Shown: positions 15,860 through 24,593 of the stretch, in pieces
Layout of the letters: the number at the start of each line of letters is the position of its first letter
Position numbering within the stretch: position 1 is the first letter of the stretch
From: Stenotrophomonas maltophilia
Lineage (GTDB): Bacteria; Pseudomonadota; Gammaproteobacteria; Xanthomonadales; Xanthomonadaceae
Direction: 5' to 3'
Assembly (NCBI RefSeq): GCF_002799155.1
Contig: NZ_NERD01000002.1
Span: forward strand, 1,178,001 to 1,242,000
Length of the DNA stretch: 64,000 nucleotides
The notes under the pieces: generated by a model
The model's database searches: none
What the model saw: the letters and a program-made list of their open reading frames with translations, nothing else
Told to the model about the DNA's origin: nothing
Program-made: the position numbers and the translations under genes

Positions 15860-16665
15860 GCGTGCGGTGCCGCGCCGAAGTGATCGAGCACCAGCACCTC
15901 GCTGCGGCCGGGGGCATAGCCCTGCTGCAGGCCGCGTGCAACATAGTCGATGCCGGCTTCGCAGGCGTTGGCCAGGCTCAGGCCGTTGCACAGCTGCGCG
16001 GCGATGGCCGAGGCCAGCGTGCAGCCGGTGCCATGTGCATCCAGTGGCAGGCGGGCGTGGATGAATTCTTCGCTGCTGACGCCGTCGAAGTAGCGGTCGA
16101 TCACGCGGTTGCCTTCCTGCAGATGGCCACCTTTCAGCAGCACCGCACCGGCGCCCAGGTCGAGCAGGGCGGAAGCGGCGCGCTCCGCGTCATCGCCGTT
16201 GCCGATCTTCCGTCCAACCAGCAGCTCTGCTTCCGGCGTGTTCGGGGTGATCAGCGTGGCCAGTGGGATCAGGCGCTCGCGCATCGCCTGCAGGGCGCTG
16301 TCTTCCAGCAGGCGTGCGCCGCTGGTGGCGACCATCACCGGGTCCAGTACCACGTGCGGCGGACGATGGTGCTCCAGGACGTCGGCGACGGTGTTGATCA
16401 CCTCGGCGTTGGCCAGCATGCCGAGCTTCACCGCGTGGATGTCGAAGTCATCGAAGCAGGCGTCCAGTTGCGCGCGCAGGAAATCGACCGGCGGCACATG
16501 CACGGCGATGACGCCTCGGGTGTTCTGTGCAGTCAGCGCGGCGATCGCGGAGAGGCCGTGCACGCGATGTGCTGCAAACGCCTTCAGGTCGGCCTGGATG
16601 CCTGCACCGCCGCCGGAGTCGGAGCCGGCGATGGTGAGGGCGGAGACGGGAGTGGTCGGGCTCAT
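15856..16665 (-). CDS. thiD: Hydroxymethylpyrimidine/phosphomethylpyrimidine kinase
   Basis: This 269-residue protein is the usual size for ThiD. It has the N-terminal substrate loop [18 protein letters not shown] and the kinase anion-hole region [14 protein letters not shown] near the C-terminus. ThiD phosphorylates HMP and HMP-P to the pyrophosphate used in thiamine synthesis. The ATG at 16665 starts the conserved region; the longer frame contains a SMAG repeat and is rejected. No other thiamine gene and no recognisable TPP riboswitch is adjacent. It overlaps the downstream hydrolase by four bases. Confidence 0.93.
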   Translation of the reverse strand: MSPTTPVSALTIAGSDSGGGAGIQADLKAFAAHRVHGLSAIAALTAQNTRGVIAVHVPPVDFLRAQLDACFDDFDIHAVKLGMLANAEVINTVADVLEHHRPPHVVLDPVMVATSGARLLEDSALQAMRERLIPLATLITPNTPEAELLVGRKIGNGDDAERAASALLDLGAGAVLLKGGHLQEGNRVIDRYFDGVSSEEFIHARLPLDAHGTGCTLASAIAAQLCNGLSLANACEAGIDYVARGLQQGYAPGRSEVLVLDHFGAAPHA

Positions 16666-16697
16666 CCAGCGATTGTGCCGTGGTCCCGCTGGGGAAG

Positions 16698-16720
16698 GTA
16701 GATCCACGCCATGCGTGGAT
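16698..16720 (+). repeat. SMAG-type GTAG palindrome
   Basis: GTAG followed by ATCCACGC-CAT-GCGTGGAT lies between thiD and the DUF1275 gene. This palindrome recurs with small changes at 43360, 48009, 48043, 52798 and 62087. Confidence 0.85.
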
Positions 16721-16729
16721 GTCCTTGAT

Positions 16730-17398
16730 TCAATGCCGCCAACGCGCCCATTGCTGGTACAGCACATAGCCCAGCCCGGTCAGGCCGGTCAGCAGGGCCG
16801 GGGCGAGCAGGGCGTCGTACTGCCAGCGCATGAACAGCCAGGCACCGATCATGCCGCCGGCGAGGAAGCCGCTGATGATCAGGCCGCTGAGGGTCAGTCG
16901 TCGGACCTGCAGCGGCAGTCCGCGCAGCAGGTGGCCCAGGCCGATGCCGAGATCGGTGAACATGCCGCTGAGGTGGGTGGTGCGCACCACCGCGCCGCTG
17001 AAGGTGGTGGCCATAGCATTCTGCAGGCCGCAGGCCATGGCGGCGGCCAGTGCGCCCCAGATCTGGTGCCGTTCGAACAGCGGAATGGCCACCAGCAACA
17101 ATGCCGATTCCAGCGCCAGCGCCACGCCGTAGCGGCGGCCCAGCTGCAGGGTGCTGTCCTGGATCAGCAGGCCGCTGAGCATCGCGCCCAGCGAGAACGC
17201 GATCAGCAGGCCCCACAGGTGGCCGACCGCGCGCCAGTCCCCCTGCGCCAGTGCCATGCCGAGCTGGCTGGTACTGCCGGTCATGTGGCTGACCGCCTGG
17301 TGCTCGAAACCGAGGAAGCCGACCACGTTGACCATGCCGGCCACGCACGAGAGCGCGACCGCGCCGATCCAGACCCAGGTGGGCAGGCGTATTCCCAT
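16730..17398 (-). CDS. YoaK/DUF1275 family membrane protein
   Basis: This 222-residue protein has about six hydrophobic helices. It carries features of the DUF1275 (YoaK) family: an early [11 protein letters not shown] segment followed by [18 protein letters not shown]. The biochemical function of the family is not established. It lies 12 bases downstream of a lipoprotein gene and reads the same way, so the two are probably co-transcribed. Confidence 0.85.
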   Translation of the reverse strand: MGIRLPTWVWIGAVALSCVAGMVNVVGFLGFEHQAVSHMTGSTSQLGMALAQGDWRAVGHLWGLLIAFSLGAMLSGLLIQDSTLQLGRRYGVALALESALLLVAIPLFERHQIWGALAAAMACGLQNAMATTFSGAVVRTTHLSGMFTDLGIGLGHLLRGLPLQVRRLTLSGLIISGFLAGGMIGAWLFMRWQYDALLAPALLTGLTGLGYVLYQQWARWRH

Positions 17399-17410
17399 CG
17401 GCGGGGCCCC

Positions 17411-17917
17411 TCAGGGCCCGCCGAAGCCGCCGTTGAACTGCAGCTCGCTGAAGGTGTTGCTGGCCGGGTCGAACACCGCGCCCCAGAACTGCGTGCCGCC
17501 ATCGCAGACGCGGATCGCTTCCCGTGCTGGATTGATGCCGCTGTCGTCGGGTAGATGGAAGGCGTTGATGTAGATCAGCCGCTGGCCGGCGCTTTCGATA
17601 CCGACGTACTGGCGGTCAAAGTCGAGCACCTTCGGCACCTGGGCTTCCAGCGAAGACAGTTTCGCTTCCAGCTGGTCGACCTGCTGCCGGCTGGGCGCCC
17701 AGTAGCCGCTGACCCGCCCGGCCTCGCGGCCGGGGCTGGGTCGCGAGCAGGTGTCGAGCACCTGCGCGGCGATGATCGGGCGGGTGACCACCCAGGACTG
17801 GCCGGTACGCTCGGCGGTCGGCACGCTGGCCGGGCCGCGCGTGGTGGTGCAGGCACCCAGGGCGGCTGCGAGCGCGATCGCAGCCGTGGGCAGCAGCAGG
17901 CGGGTGCAGCGGTTCAC
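17411..17917 (-). CDS. Hypothetical lipoprotein coupled to phoH
   Basis: This 168-residue protein has a clear lipoprotein signal with lipobox L20-G21-A22-C23. The middle contains a short heptad-like stretch ([17 protein letters not shown]) that may form a coiled coil. The C-terminal half has [13 protein letters not shown] and [11 protein letters not shown], and two further Cys could form a disulfide. The GTG start overlaps the phoH stop as GTGA, so it is translated after phoH. I do not recognise a named family or function. Confidence 0.75.
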   Translation of the reverse strand: MNRCTRLLLPTAAIALAAALGACTTTRGPASVPTAERTGQSWVVTRPIIAAQVLDTCSRPSPGREAGRVSGYWAPSRQQVDQLEAKLSSLEAQVPKVLDFDRQYVGIESAGQRLIYINAFHLPDDSGINPAREAIRVCDGGTQFWGAVFDPASNTFSELQFNGGFGGP

Positions 17918-19314
17918 AACACCTCCGAAGCGTAATCGGCCAGGCGCGAGCGTTCGCCACGGCGCAGGGTGATGTGCGCACTATGCGGCCAGTTCTTGAA
18001 GCGATCCACCGCGTAGGTCAGGCCCGAGGTGGTCTCGGTCAGGTAGGGAGTGTCGATCTGCTCGACGTTGCCCAGGCACACGATCTTGGTGCCTGGGCCG
18101 GCACGGGTGATCAGCGTCTTCATCTGCTTCGGGGTGAGGTTCTGTGCCTCGTCCAGGATCAGGTAGCGCGACAGGAACGTGCGGCCACGCATGAAGTTCA
18201 TCGAACGGATCTTGATGCGGCTGGCAAGCAGGTCGTTGGTAGCCTGGCGCCCCCACGTGCCGCCTTCCTGATTGTGCGTGAGCACCTCCAGGTTGTCGGT
18301 CAATGCGCCCATCCACGGCGTCATCTTCTCTTCTTCGGTGCCGGGCAGGAAACCGATGTCCTCGCCGACGCTGACCGTGGCGCGGGTCATGATGATTTCG
18401 CGGTAGCGCTGCTGGTCCATCGTCTGCGCCAGGCCGGCGGCCAGCGCCAGCAGGGTCTTGCCGGTACCGGCGGTACCCAGCAGGGTCACGAAGTCGATCT
18501 CCGGATCCATCAGCGCGTTGAGCGCGAAGTTCTGCTCGCGGTTGCGTGCACTGATGCCCCACACGGCGTGGCTGCCATGACGGAAATCATCAACCAGCGA
18601 CAGCACCACCTTGCCGTCGCCGACCACACGGCTGACGCGCAGCTCGACTTCATCTTCGCCGGGCAGGTACACGTACTGGTTCGGGTACCACTCCTCACCG
18701 TCCTGCGCCTGGATCTCGTAATGGCTGCGGCCCTTGTCGCTCCAGCTGCGCAGGTCATCGCCGTGGCGCTTCCAGAAGTCTTCCGGCAGCTCGGTGGCAC
18801 CGGTGTAGAGCAGGCTGAAATCGTCCAGCGCGCGGTCGTTCTCGTAGTCCTCGGACACGATGCCGGCGATGGCGGCCTTGATCCGCAGGTTGATGTCCTT
18901 GGAAACGAACACCACCGGCAGGTCCGGGGTTTCTTCCTTCAGCGCCAGGATCGCGCCAAGGATGGCGTTGTCCGGGATCACCTTGCCGAAGCTCTTGCCG
19001 GCGTCGAAATGGCTGGTCTGGAAGCGCAGCTTGCCGGCGCTCTGCTTGCCGCGCAGCTGCAGCCCATTGGGGCGCTGCAGCGGAATGCCGTCGGCAAGGT
19101 TGTCCAGGCCGGAGGCCTGCACCAGCTCGTTGAGGAAGCGGCTCACCTGGCGGGCGTTGCGGCTCGCTTCGGAGGTGCCCTTCTTGCCGTTGTCCAGCTC
19201 CTCGATCACCTGCATGGGCAGGTAAACGTCGTGCTCCTCGAATTTGAACAGCGCGGTGGGATCGTGCATCAGCACGTTGGTATCCAGCACGTAGATGCGC
19301 TTGCCTCGGGTCAT
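17914..19314 (-). CDS. PhoH-like protein with N-terminal PIN domain
   Basis: This 466-residue protein has two domains. An N-terminal PIN-type nuclease fold starts with YVLDTNVLMHDP, and a C-terminal PhoH ATPase carries Walker A GTAGTGKT and Walker B YLILDEAQN. PIN-PhoH proteins are thought to unwind and cut RNA using ATP. The ATG at 19314 starts the conserved PIN strand; the frame upstream is not conserved-looking. It sits between prxQ and a lipoprotein, overlapping the latter by four bases. Confidence 0.92.
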   Translation of the reverse strand: MTRGKRIYVLDTNVLMHDPTALFKFEEHDVYLPMQVIEELDNGKKGTSEASRNARQVSRFLNELVQASGLDNLADGIPLQRPNGLQLRGKQSAGKLRFQTSHFDAGKSFGKVIPDNAILGAILALKEETPDLPVVFVSKDINLRIKAAIAGIVSEDYENDRALDDFSLLYTGATELPEDFWKRHGDDLRSWSDKGRSHYEIQAQDGEEWYPNQYVYLPGEDEVELRVSRVVGDGKVVLSLVDDFRHGSHAVWGISARNREQNFALNALMDPEIDFVTLLGTAGTGKTLLALAAGLAQTMDQQRYREIIMTRATVSVGEDIGFLPGTEEEKMTPWMGALTDNLEVLTHNQEGGTWGRQATNDLLASRIKIRSMNFMRGRTFLSRYLILDEAQNLTPKQMKTLITRAGPGTKIVCLGNVEQIDTPYLTETTSGLTYAVDRFKNWPHSAHITLRRGERSRLADYASEVL

Positions 19315-19398
19315 CGTCGATTCCTGGTTACGGACAGGGAAAAACCACCACGGCCTGCTGCGGGGCAGGGTGATGGCAGACACAGTAGGCAGTGGGAC

Positions 19399-19878
19399 TC
19401 ACTTGGACTGGGAGGCCTTCAGTTCGGCGAGAACGGCATCGGCATGGCCGGCGACCTTGACCTTGCGCCAGGACTGCACGATGCGGCTGTCGGGGGAAAT
19501 CAGGAAGGTGCTGCGTTCGATGCCACGTACCTGCTTGCCGTACATGTTCTTCATCTTGATCACGTCGAAGGCGGTGCACAGCGCTTCGTCGCCATCGCTG
19601 ACCAGCGGGAAGCTGAAGCCCTGCTTGGCGCAGAAGTTGTCGTGCGACTTCACCGAATCGCGCGAGACGCCCAGCACGACCGCGCCGGCCTTCTTGAACT
19701 TCGGCAGCAGCGCGTTGAAGTCGATGCCCTCGGTGGTGCAGCCCGGGGTGCTGTCCTTGGGGTAGAAGTACAGCACCAGCCAGTGGCCGGCGTAGTCGCC
19801 GAGAGTGGCCTGGTCGCCACCGGACAGCGCCAGTGGCAGGGAAAGGGTGGTGCTGTCCAGGGTATCGCCGTTGTTCAT
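19399..19878 (-). CDS. bcp: Thiol peroxidase of the PrxQ/Bcp type
   Basis: This 159-residue peroxiredoxin starts at an ATG preceded by AAGGA. The peroxidatic Cys is C47 in the TPGCTTE motif. The position five residues later, where E. coli Bcp has its resolving Cys, is Ile; instead C83 lies in NFCAKQ. This spacing matches the PrxQ subtype described in Xanthomonas and Xylella, where the second Cys is in helix 3. It reduces hydroperoxides in the cytoplasm. The order bcp-gcvR-dapA-bamC matches E. coli. Confidence 0.93.
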   Translation of the reverse strand: MNNGDTLDSTTLSLPLALSGGDQATLGDYAGHWLVLYFYPKDSTPGCTTEGIDFNALLPKFKKAGAVVLGVSRDSVKSHDNFCAKQGFSFPLVSDGDEALCTAFDVIKMKNMYGKQVRGIERSTFLISPDSRIVQSWRKVKVAGHADAVLAELKASQSK

Positions 19879-19969
19879 GAGGTCCTTCTGTCGAGCCTGG
19901 GTTCTTTCCAAGACAATTGCATGAAACGCCACGCGCCCGTGAGAGGCGCGCGAAAAATCAGTAATTCAT

Positions 19970-20530
19970 TCAGAACTTCATCGGGTCCATGATCGCGTCC
20001 AGGTTCAGGTGGTCGCAGAACTCAAGGAAATCGTCGCGCAGCGCGGCGATGTGCATGTTGGCCGGCACGCCGATGGTGACCTGTGCACTGAACATCTCCG
20101 CACCGGTCTGCATGGCGCGGTAGCGCGTGCTCTGCAGGTTCTCGATGGTGATGCCCTGGCGGTCGAAGAAATCGGCCAGCTGGAACAGGATGCCCGGCTT
20201 GTCGGCGGCGATCACTTCAACGATGTACGGCAGCAGGTTGGACTGCGCCTGCTTGGCGGCAGTGCGGTACCAGACCAGCTTCAGGCCTTCCTCGCGTTCC
20301 AGCCGGGTCAGCATCGCCTCGAGCTTGGCCACCGAGTCCCAGGAGCCGGTGGCCAGGGCGGTGACCGAGACATCGCGGCCGACCGTGGCCAGGCGTGCGT
20401 CCACCAGGTTGCAACCGCTGTCGGCGATGCGGCGGGTGACGGACAGCAGGGGGGACTCCGGATGCGTCGTATAGGCGTTGATCAGGAGGTGGTTTTCGCT
20501 CGGCGCGGGGCGCGGGGTGGTGTCGGTCAA
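19970..20530 (-). CDS. gcvR: Glycine cleavage system repressor-like ACT protein
   Basis: This protein of about 186 residues has two ACT-type repeats. NHLLINAYTTHPESPLLSVT opens the first, and NLLPYIVEVIAADKPGILFQ the second. GcvR proteins bind GcvA and control glycine cleavage genes, probably after sensing glycine. I placed the start at TTG 20530 (reading MTDTTPRPAP). No ATG lies nearby, and the 34 codons upstream look non-coding and reach into the dapA leader. It is divergent from dapA, as in E. coli. Confidence 0.82.
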   Translation of the reverse strand: MTDTTPRPAPSENHLLINAYTTHPESPLLSVTRRIADSGCNLVDARLATVGRDVSVTALATGSWDSVAKLEAMLTRLEREEGLKLVWYRTAAKQAQSNLLPYIVEVIAADKPGILFQLADFFDRQGITIENLQSTRYRAMQTGAEMFSAQVTIGVPANMHIAALRDDFLEFCDHLNLDAIMDPMKF

Positions 20531-20694
20531 GGCGATTCCGGGTAATGCATGCGTTAGTCTGAATGCCCGCCAGAGGCGGGGATCCACCGGTGTCCAGCAT
20601 ACTTGCCCGTGCTTTCGCGCCGCAAGTAACATTCAGGTCGCCCCCCAGCCTTTCGTGGCGGGCGTTTCCCTTCCCAGCCAAGAGCAGCACGTCC

Positions 20695-21588
20695 TTGTCC
20701 CTTTCCGGCCTCATCACCGCGCTGGCGACCCCGTTCCGGGCCGACGGCGCCCTCGATCCCGATGGTTGGCAGCGCCTGCTGCACCTGCAACTGGAGGGTG
20801 GCGTCCATGGCGTTGTCGTGGCTGGCTCGACCGGCGAAGCGGCGACCCTGACCGATGCCGAGTACGACCTGCTGCTGGCCAGCGCGGTCGAACGCATCGG
20901 CGGCCGCATTCCGGTCATGGCCGGCACCGGCCTGTCCGGTACTGCCAAGACCATCGAACAGACCCGTCGTGCCGCTGTCCTTGGCGCCAGCCACGCGTTG
21001 GTGGTCACTCCGCCGTACGTGCGGCCGACCCAGGCCGGCCTGATCGCGCACTACCGCGCGGTTGCCGACCAGGGCGGGCTGCCGGTCGTGCTGTACAACG
21101 TGCCCGGCCGCACCGGCTGCGACATGCAGCCGGAGACCGTGGCCGAGCTGGCCAGCCATCCCAACATAGTCGGCATCAAGGAAGCGGTGGGCGACACCGG
21201 CCGGGTGCAGGCACTGCTGGCGCTGCGCAGCCCGCAGTTCGCGGTGCTCAGTGGTGACGACGGCACCGCCGCGCGTTCGATCCGGGCCGGTATCGATGGC
21301 CTGATCTCGGTCGGTTCCAACGTTCTTCCAGGCGCCTATCGCCGGATGTGCGAACTGGCCGCCGCGCAGGACCACGAAGCCACCGAGTCGTGGGATGCGC
21401 GCCTGCATCCGTTCCATGATTTCTGTGGCGTCGAACCCAACCCGATCCCGGTCAAGGCGCTGCTGCGCCGCATCGGCATCGGTCATGACCTGCGCCTGCC
21501 GCTGCTGCCGCTGTCGGCGGCACATCATCCGGCGGCCGACCATCTTGCCGGCGACATCGCCGCCCTCGAAGCCCTTTCCAGCCACTGA
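20695..21588 (+). CDS. dapA: 4-hydroxy-tetrahydrodipicolinate synthase
   Basis: The protein has 297 residues from a TTG start ([14 protein letters not shown]); the upstream extension is Pro/Arg/Ser-rich and rejected. The aldolase-barrel motifs include GSTGEAATL, the Tyr in [10 protein letters not shown], and the Schiff-base Lys in VGIKEAVGD. It condenses pyruvate and aspartate semialdehyde in lysine and diaminopimelate synthesis. bamC follows after 32 bases. Confidence 0.94.
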   Translation: MSLSGLITALATPFRADGALDPDGWQRLLHLQLEGGVHGVVVAGSTGEAATLTDAEYDLLLASAVERIGGRIPVMAGTGLSGTAKTIEQTRRAAVLGASHALVVTPPYVRPTQAGLIAHYRAVADQGGLPVVLYNVPGRTGCDMQPETVAELASHPNIVGIKEAVGDTGRVQALLALRSPQFAVLSGDDGTAARSIRAGIDGLISVGSNVLPGAYRRMCELAAAQDHEATESWDARLHPFHDFCGVEPNPIPVKALLRRIGIGHDLRLPLLPLSAAHHPAADHLAGDIAALEALSSH

Positions 21589-21620
21589 CCTTCCGTCTTG
21601 GTCTGACCCAGGAGATTCAC

Positions 21621-22136
21621 ATGCGTCAATCCGTTTCCACCGTCCGCGTGCTGTCCTGCGCCCTGCTTGCCGTGGCCGTCGCCGCCGGTACCACCGGCTG
21701 CTTCAAGCGCGGCGTCAAGGGCGACTACGCTCTGGCCCCGGAAATGCGTCCGCTGGAAGTGCCGCCGGACCTGAACCTGCCCAACGCCACCACCGACAAC
21801 AAGGTGCCGACACTGGCTTCGGCCACCAAGCCGGCAGCCCCGGTTGCCGCAGCGCCGGCGGCGGGCAACACCGGTTTCACCATTGCCGGTGGCAAGGATG
21901 AAGCCTTTGCCAAGGTGGGTACCGCGCTGGAAGGCATCGCGGGCGTGACCATCGCCAGTCGTGCTCAGCTGCTGGGCTCGTACGATGTGGCCTACGAAGG
22001 CAGCAACTTCCTGGTTCGCGTGGTCGCTGTTGATGCCGGTGCCTACATCTCCGCGGTCGACCCGCGTGGCCTGCCGGCCACCGCCGAAGCGCCGGTGAAG
22101 CTGATCGCCGCGCTGAAGGCGAAGCTGGCCCAGTAA
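21621..22136 (+). CDS. bamC: BamC-like outer-membrane assembly lipoprotein, short form
   Basis: The protein has 171 residues, with a lipoprotein signal whose Cys is at 27 (TTGC). After it comes MRPLEVPPDLNLP, the BamC N-terminal stretch that contacts BamD. An Ala/Pro linker follows and then a single helix-grip-like domain. E. coli BamC is about 344 residues with two such domains, so the second is absent here. Placement directly after dapA supports the identification. Confidence 0.8.
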   Translation: MRQSVSTVRVLSCALLAVAVAAGTTGCFKRGVKGDYALAPEMRPLEVPPDLNLPNATTDNKVPTLASATKPAAPVAAAPAAGNTGFTIAGGKDEAFAKVGTALEGIAGVTIASRAQLLGSYDVAYEGSNFLVRVVAVDAGAYISAVDPRGLPATAEAPVKLIAALKAKLAQ

Positions 22137-22147
22137 GGGCCGGTCGG

Positions 22148-22198
22148 GTAGAGGCCGACCTTGGTCGGCGCTTCTGTGCCAACCAAGGTTGGCACCTG
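22148..22198. repeat. Paired SMAG-type palindromes
   Basis: GTAG starts a palindrome around GACCTTGGTC, followed directly by a second, tighter one, GTGCCAACC-AA-GGTTGGCAC. The pair lies between bamC and its terminator. Confidence 0.75.
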
Positions 22199-22207
22199 CC
22201 GAAAACA

Positions 22208-22234
22208 GGAAAGGGCGCCGATGGCGCCCTTTTC
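22208..22234. terminator. Bidirectional terminator between bamC and fdxA
   Basis: GGAAAGGGCGCC-GAT-GGCGCCCTTTTCC forms a strong stem with A and T runs on the two sides, suiting both convergent genes. Confidence 0.88.
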
Positions 22235-22255
22235 CGTTGCCACTCCAGGCGCTTC

Positions 22256-22579
22256 TCAGCGCTCCAGCAGCTTCAGCTTGTCCGGCTTGCCGTCCCATTC
22301 GCCGGCGTCGGCGGGTGGGTCCTTGCGCACGGTCAGCACCGGCCATTCCTTCGCCAGCTCGGCATTGAGGGCGACGAAGCCTTCCTGGCCGGCGGGCACA
22401 TCGTCCTCCGGGAAGATCGCATTGACCGGGCACTCCGGCTCGCAGAGGGTGCAGTCGATGCACTCATCCGGGTCGATCACCAGGAAGTTCGGGCCTTCGT
22501 GGAAGCAATCCACGGGGCACACTTCCACGCAATCGGTGTGTTTGCACTTGATGCAGTTTTCGGTGACGACAAAGGGCAT
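22256..22579 (-). CDS. fdxA: Seven-iron-type ferredoxin FdxA
   Basis: This 107-residue ferredoxin begins [20 protein letters not shown] and carries a second cluster motif [12 protein letters not shown]. The spacing fits one [3Fe-4S] and one [4Fe-4S] cluster, as in the FdxA family with its acidic C-terminal tail. It transfers electrons in the cytoplasm; its partners are not evident from the neighbours. It stands alone between a shared terminator and its own promoter. Confidence 0.92.
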   Translation of the reverse strand: MPFVVTENCIKCKHTDCVEVCPVDCFHEGPNFLVIDPDECIDCTLCEPECPVNAIFPEDDVPAGQEGFVALNAELAKEWPVLTVRKDPPADAGEWDGKPDKLKLLER

Positions 22580-22767
22580 GGGCTGGGGGTGGATCGATTC
22601 CTGAACCCGCCAATTCTAGAACAGGTTGGCCCCCGGTGTCGGTGCGGGGCGGAAATCGGGCGTCTGGCAGGCGCGGCCGTGCCGTCATTGGCGGCACGGC
22701 AGGGCCTGTGCGACGCTGCGGGGTAACCGGTCCTGATGGCCGGGCTCCCTTCCCAGCAGGATCATCC

Positions 22768-24192
22768 ATGTCCCAAGCCCAGCCCGGTACCGTCTCTCGC
22801 GGCGGTGAAAACACGGTGTTCATTGTTCTGGTCAGCTGTGTGGCCACCCTTGGTGGATTCCTGTTCGGCTTCGACAGTGGTGTCATCAATGGCACGGTCG
22901 ATGGCCTGCGCCAGGCGTTCAACTCCAGCGAGGCAGCGCTCGGTTTTGAAGTCGCGTCGATGCTGCTGGGCTGCGCGATCGGTGCCTTCCTCGCCGGCTG
23001 GCTGGGCGATCGCCTGGGCCGTCGCGGTGTGCTGATCGCTTCGGCATTGATGTTCCTGGTCTCGGCGCTGGGCGCCGGCGCCGCTCACGCCTCGTGGCTG
23101 TTCATCGCCGCACGCGTGCTCGGCGGCTTCGCGGTGGGTGCGGCCAGTGTGATGTCGCCGGCCTACATCGCCGAAGTTGCCTCGGCGCGGTATCGCGGCC
23201 GGCTGGCCACAGTGCAGCAGATGGCGATCATCTGCGGCCTGTTCGCCGCCTTCCTCAGCAATTACCTGCTGGCCCGTGCCGCCGGGGCGTCTACCGAGCC
23301 GCTATGGCTGGGCCATGAGGCCTGGCGCTGGATGTTCTGGATGCAGGCGCTGCCGTCGGCGCTGTTCCTGCTCTTGTTGCTGGTGATCCCGGAAAGCCCG
23401 CGTTTCCTGGTGTTGAAGGGACGGCAGGGGCAGGCGAGGGCGGTGCTGGTGCGGCTGTACGGCGAGGCCGCAGCGACGGCCAAGCAGGCCGAGATCGAAG
23501 CCAGCCTGGCCCGGGACCAGCACAAGCCGCGCTTCAGTGATCTGCGCGACACGGTCAGCGGCAGGCTGCGCCCGATCCTGTGGGTGGGCATCGGCCTGGC
23601 CATGTTCCAGCAGCTGGTCGGCATCAACGTGGTGTTCTACTACGGCGCGGTGCTGTGGCAGGCGGTGGGCTTCTCTGAAGGCGACGCGCTGCTGATCAAT
23701 GTGCTGTCCGGCGCGCTGAGCATCGGCGCCTGCCTGCTGACCGTACTGTTGATCGATCGCATCGGGCGCAAGCCGCTGCTGTGGGTCGGCTCAGTCGGCA
23801 TGTCGGTGGCGCTGGTGCTGATGGTGGTCGCCTTTGCCAGTGGCAGCCTGGCCGACGGCCGCCTGCAGCTGTCCGATGGCATGGGGCGGTTGGCGCTGGT
23901 CGCGGCCAACGTCTACGTGGTGTTCTTCAACATGTCCTGGGGCCCGGTGATGTGGGTCATGCTGGGCGAGATGTTCCCCAACCAGATCCGTGGCCCGGCG
24001 CTGGCGGTGGCGGGTGCCGCGCAATGGACCTCGAACTTCGCGATCACCGTGACCTTCCCGATGCTGCTGGCCGGCATCGGCCTCGCGGGCGCCTATGGCA
24101 TCTACACGGTCGCGGCGATCCTCTCGATCTTCTTCGTGGTGCGCTACGTACGCGAGACCAAGGGCAAGGAGCTGGAGCAGATGGAAGGCTGA
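22768..24192 (+). CDS. Sugar porter-family MFS symporter (XylE/GalP-like)
   Basis: This 474-residue protein has twelve predicted helices and the sugar-porter signatures: GFLFGFDSGVINGT in helix 1, GDRLGRRG after helix 2, RVLGGFAVGAASV, PESPRFL before the central loop, and QQLVGINVVFYYG in helix 7. It probably imports a hexose or xylose with protons. The ATG at 22768 follows AGGA. It is monocistronic, and the specific sugar cannot be assigned. Confidence 0.9.
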   Translation: MSQAQPGTVSRGGENTVFIVLVSCVATLGGFLFGFDSGVINGTVDGLRQAFNSSEAALGFEVASMLLGCAIGAFLAGWLGDRLGRRGVLIASALMFLVSALGAGAAHASWLFIAARVLGGFAVGAASVMSPAYIAEVASARYRGRLATVQQMAIICGLFAAFLSNYLLARAAGASTEPLWLGHEAWRWMFWMQALPSALFLLLLLVIPESPRFLVLKGRQGQARAVLVRLYGEAAATAKQAEIEASLARDQHKPRFSDLRDTVSGRLRPILWVGIGLAMFQQLVGINVVFYYGAVLWQAVGFSEGDALLINVLSGALSIGACLLTVLLIDRIGRKPLLWVGSVGMSVALVLMVVAFASGSLADGRLQLSDGMGRLALVAANVYVVFFNMSWGPVMWVMLGEMFPNQIRGPALAVAGAAQWTSNFAITVTFPMLLAGIGLAGAYGIYTVAAILSIFFVVRYVRETKGKELEQMEG

Positions 24193-24223
24193 CGGCCGGC
24201 CTGTGTGTCTGCGCCTCCTTTCT

Positions 24224-24367
24224 TCGTGGGGAGGCGGCGGGCCAGCCGATCCAGGACACGTCGCAAGCCCATCCAAGGGGGCTTACGGCGCCAAGGATGG
24301 CGCCATGGAGCACCATGGATGGGCTTTTGCGTGCCCAGGCCAGGGTGGCCCGCCCCCTCCCACGCAG
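24224..24367. repeat. Large inverted repeat (family L, copy 2)
   Basis: The outer arms GGGGAGGCGGCGGGCC and GGCCCGCCCCCTCCC pair across about 100 bases. The inside holds two inverted copies of the GCAAGCCCATCC core and a GGCGCC hairpin. It lies after the sugar transporter gene. No gene is present from 24193 to 24427. Confidence 0.7.
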
Positions 24368-24427
24368 GAACAGGAAGGCGCTGCTGCGACCAGGCCGACC
24401 GATGCCAATGCAAACCCCGGAAAACAG

Positions 24428-24453
24428 AAAAGCCCGCACAAGGCGGGCTTTTT
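24428..24453 (-). terminator. tRNA-Glu terminator
   Basis: AAAAGCCCGC-ACAAG-GCGGGCTTTTT reads as a stem followed by T on the minus strand, 20 bases past the tRNA. Confidence 0.88.
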
Positions 24454-24472
24454 CGGTTCCTGCTGCGGCGAC

Positions 24473-24547
24473 TGGCGCTCCCTAGGGGACTCGAACCCCT
24501 GTTTTAGCCTTGAGAGGGCCACGTCCTAACCACTAGACGAAGGGAGC
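24473..24547 (-). tRNA. tRNA-Glu (CTC)
   Basis: The acceptor stem GCTCCCT/AGGGAGC is followed by G and an encoded CCA. The anticodon loop CTCTCAA gives anticodon CTC, and the T-arm contains GTTCGAGTC. It is a single gene with its own terminator. Confidence 0.94.
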
Positions 24548-24593
24548 GTAACTGTGTCGCTGCCGAGGCAGGAGCGCTAGTATATGCACCTCG

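Noticed and set aside
16666..16729. Possible TPP riboswitch before thiD
   Set aside because: The 60-base leader is taken up by a SMAG palindrome, and no thi-box sequence was seen.
17974..19992. 672-residue plus-strand frame
   Set aside because: It lies opposite phoH and prxQ, which have clear motifs; it is a high-GC antisense shadow.
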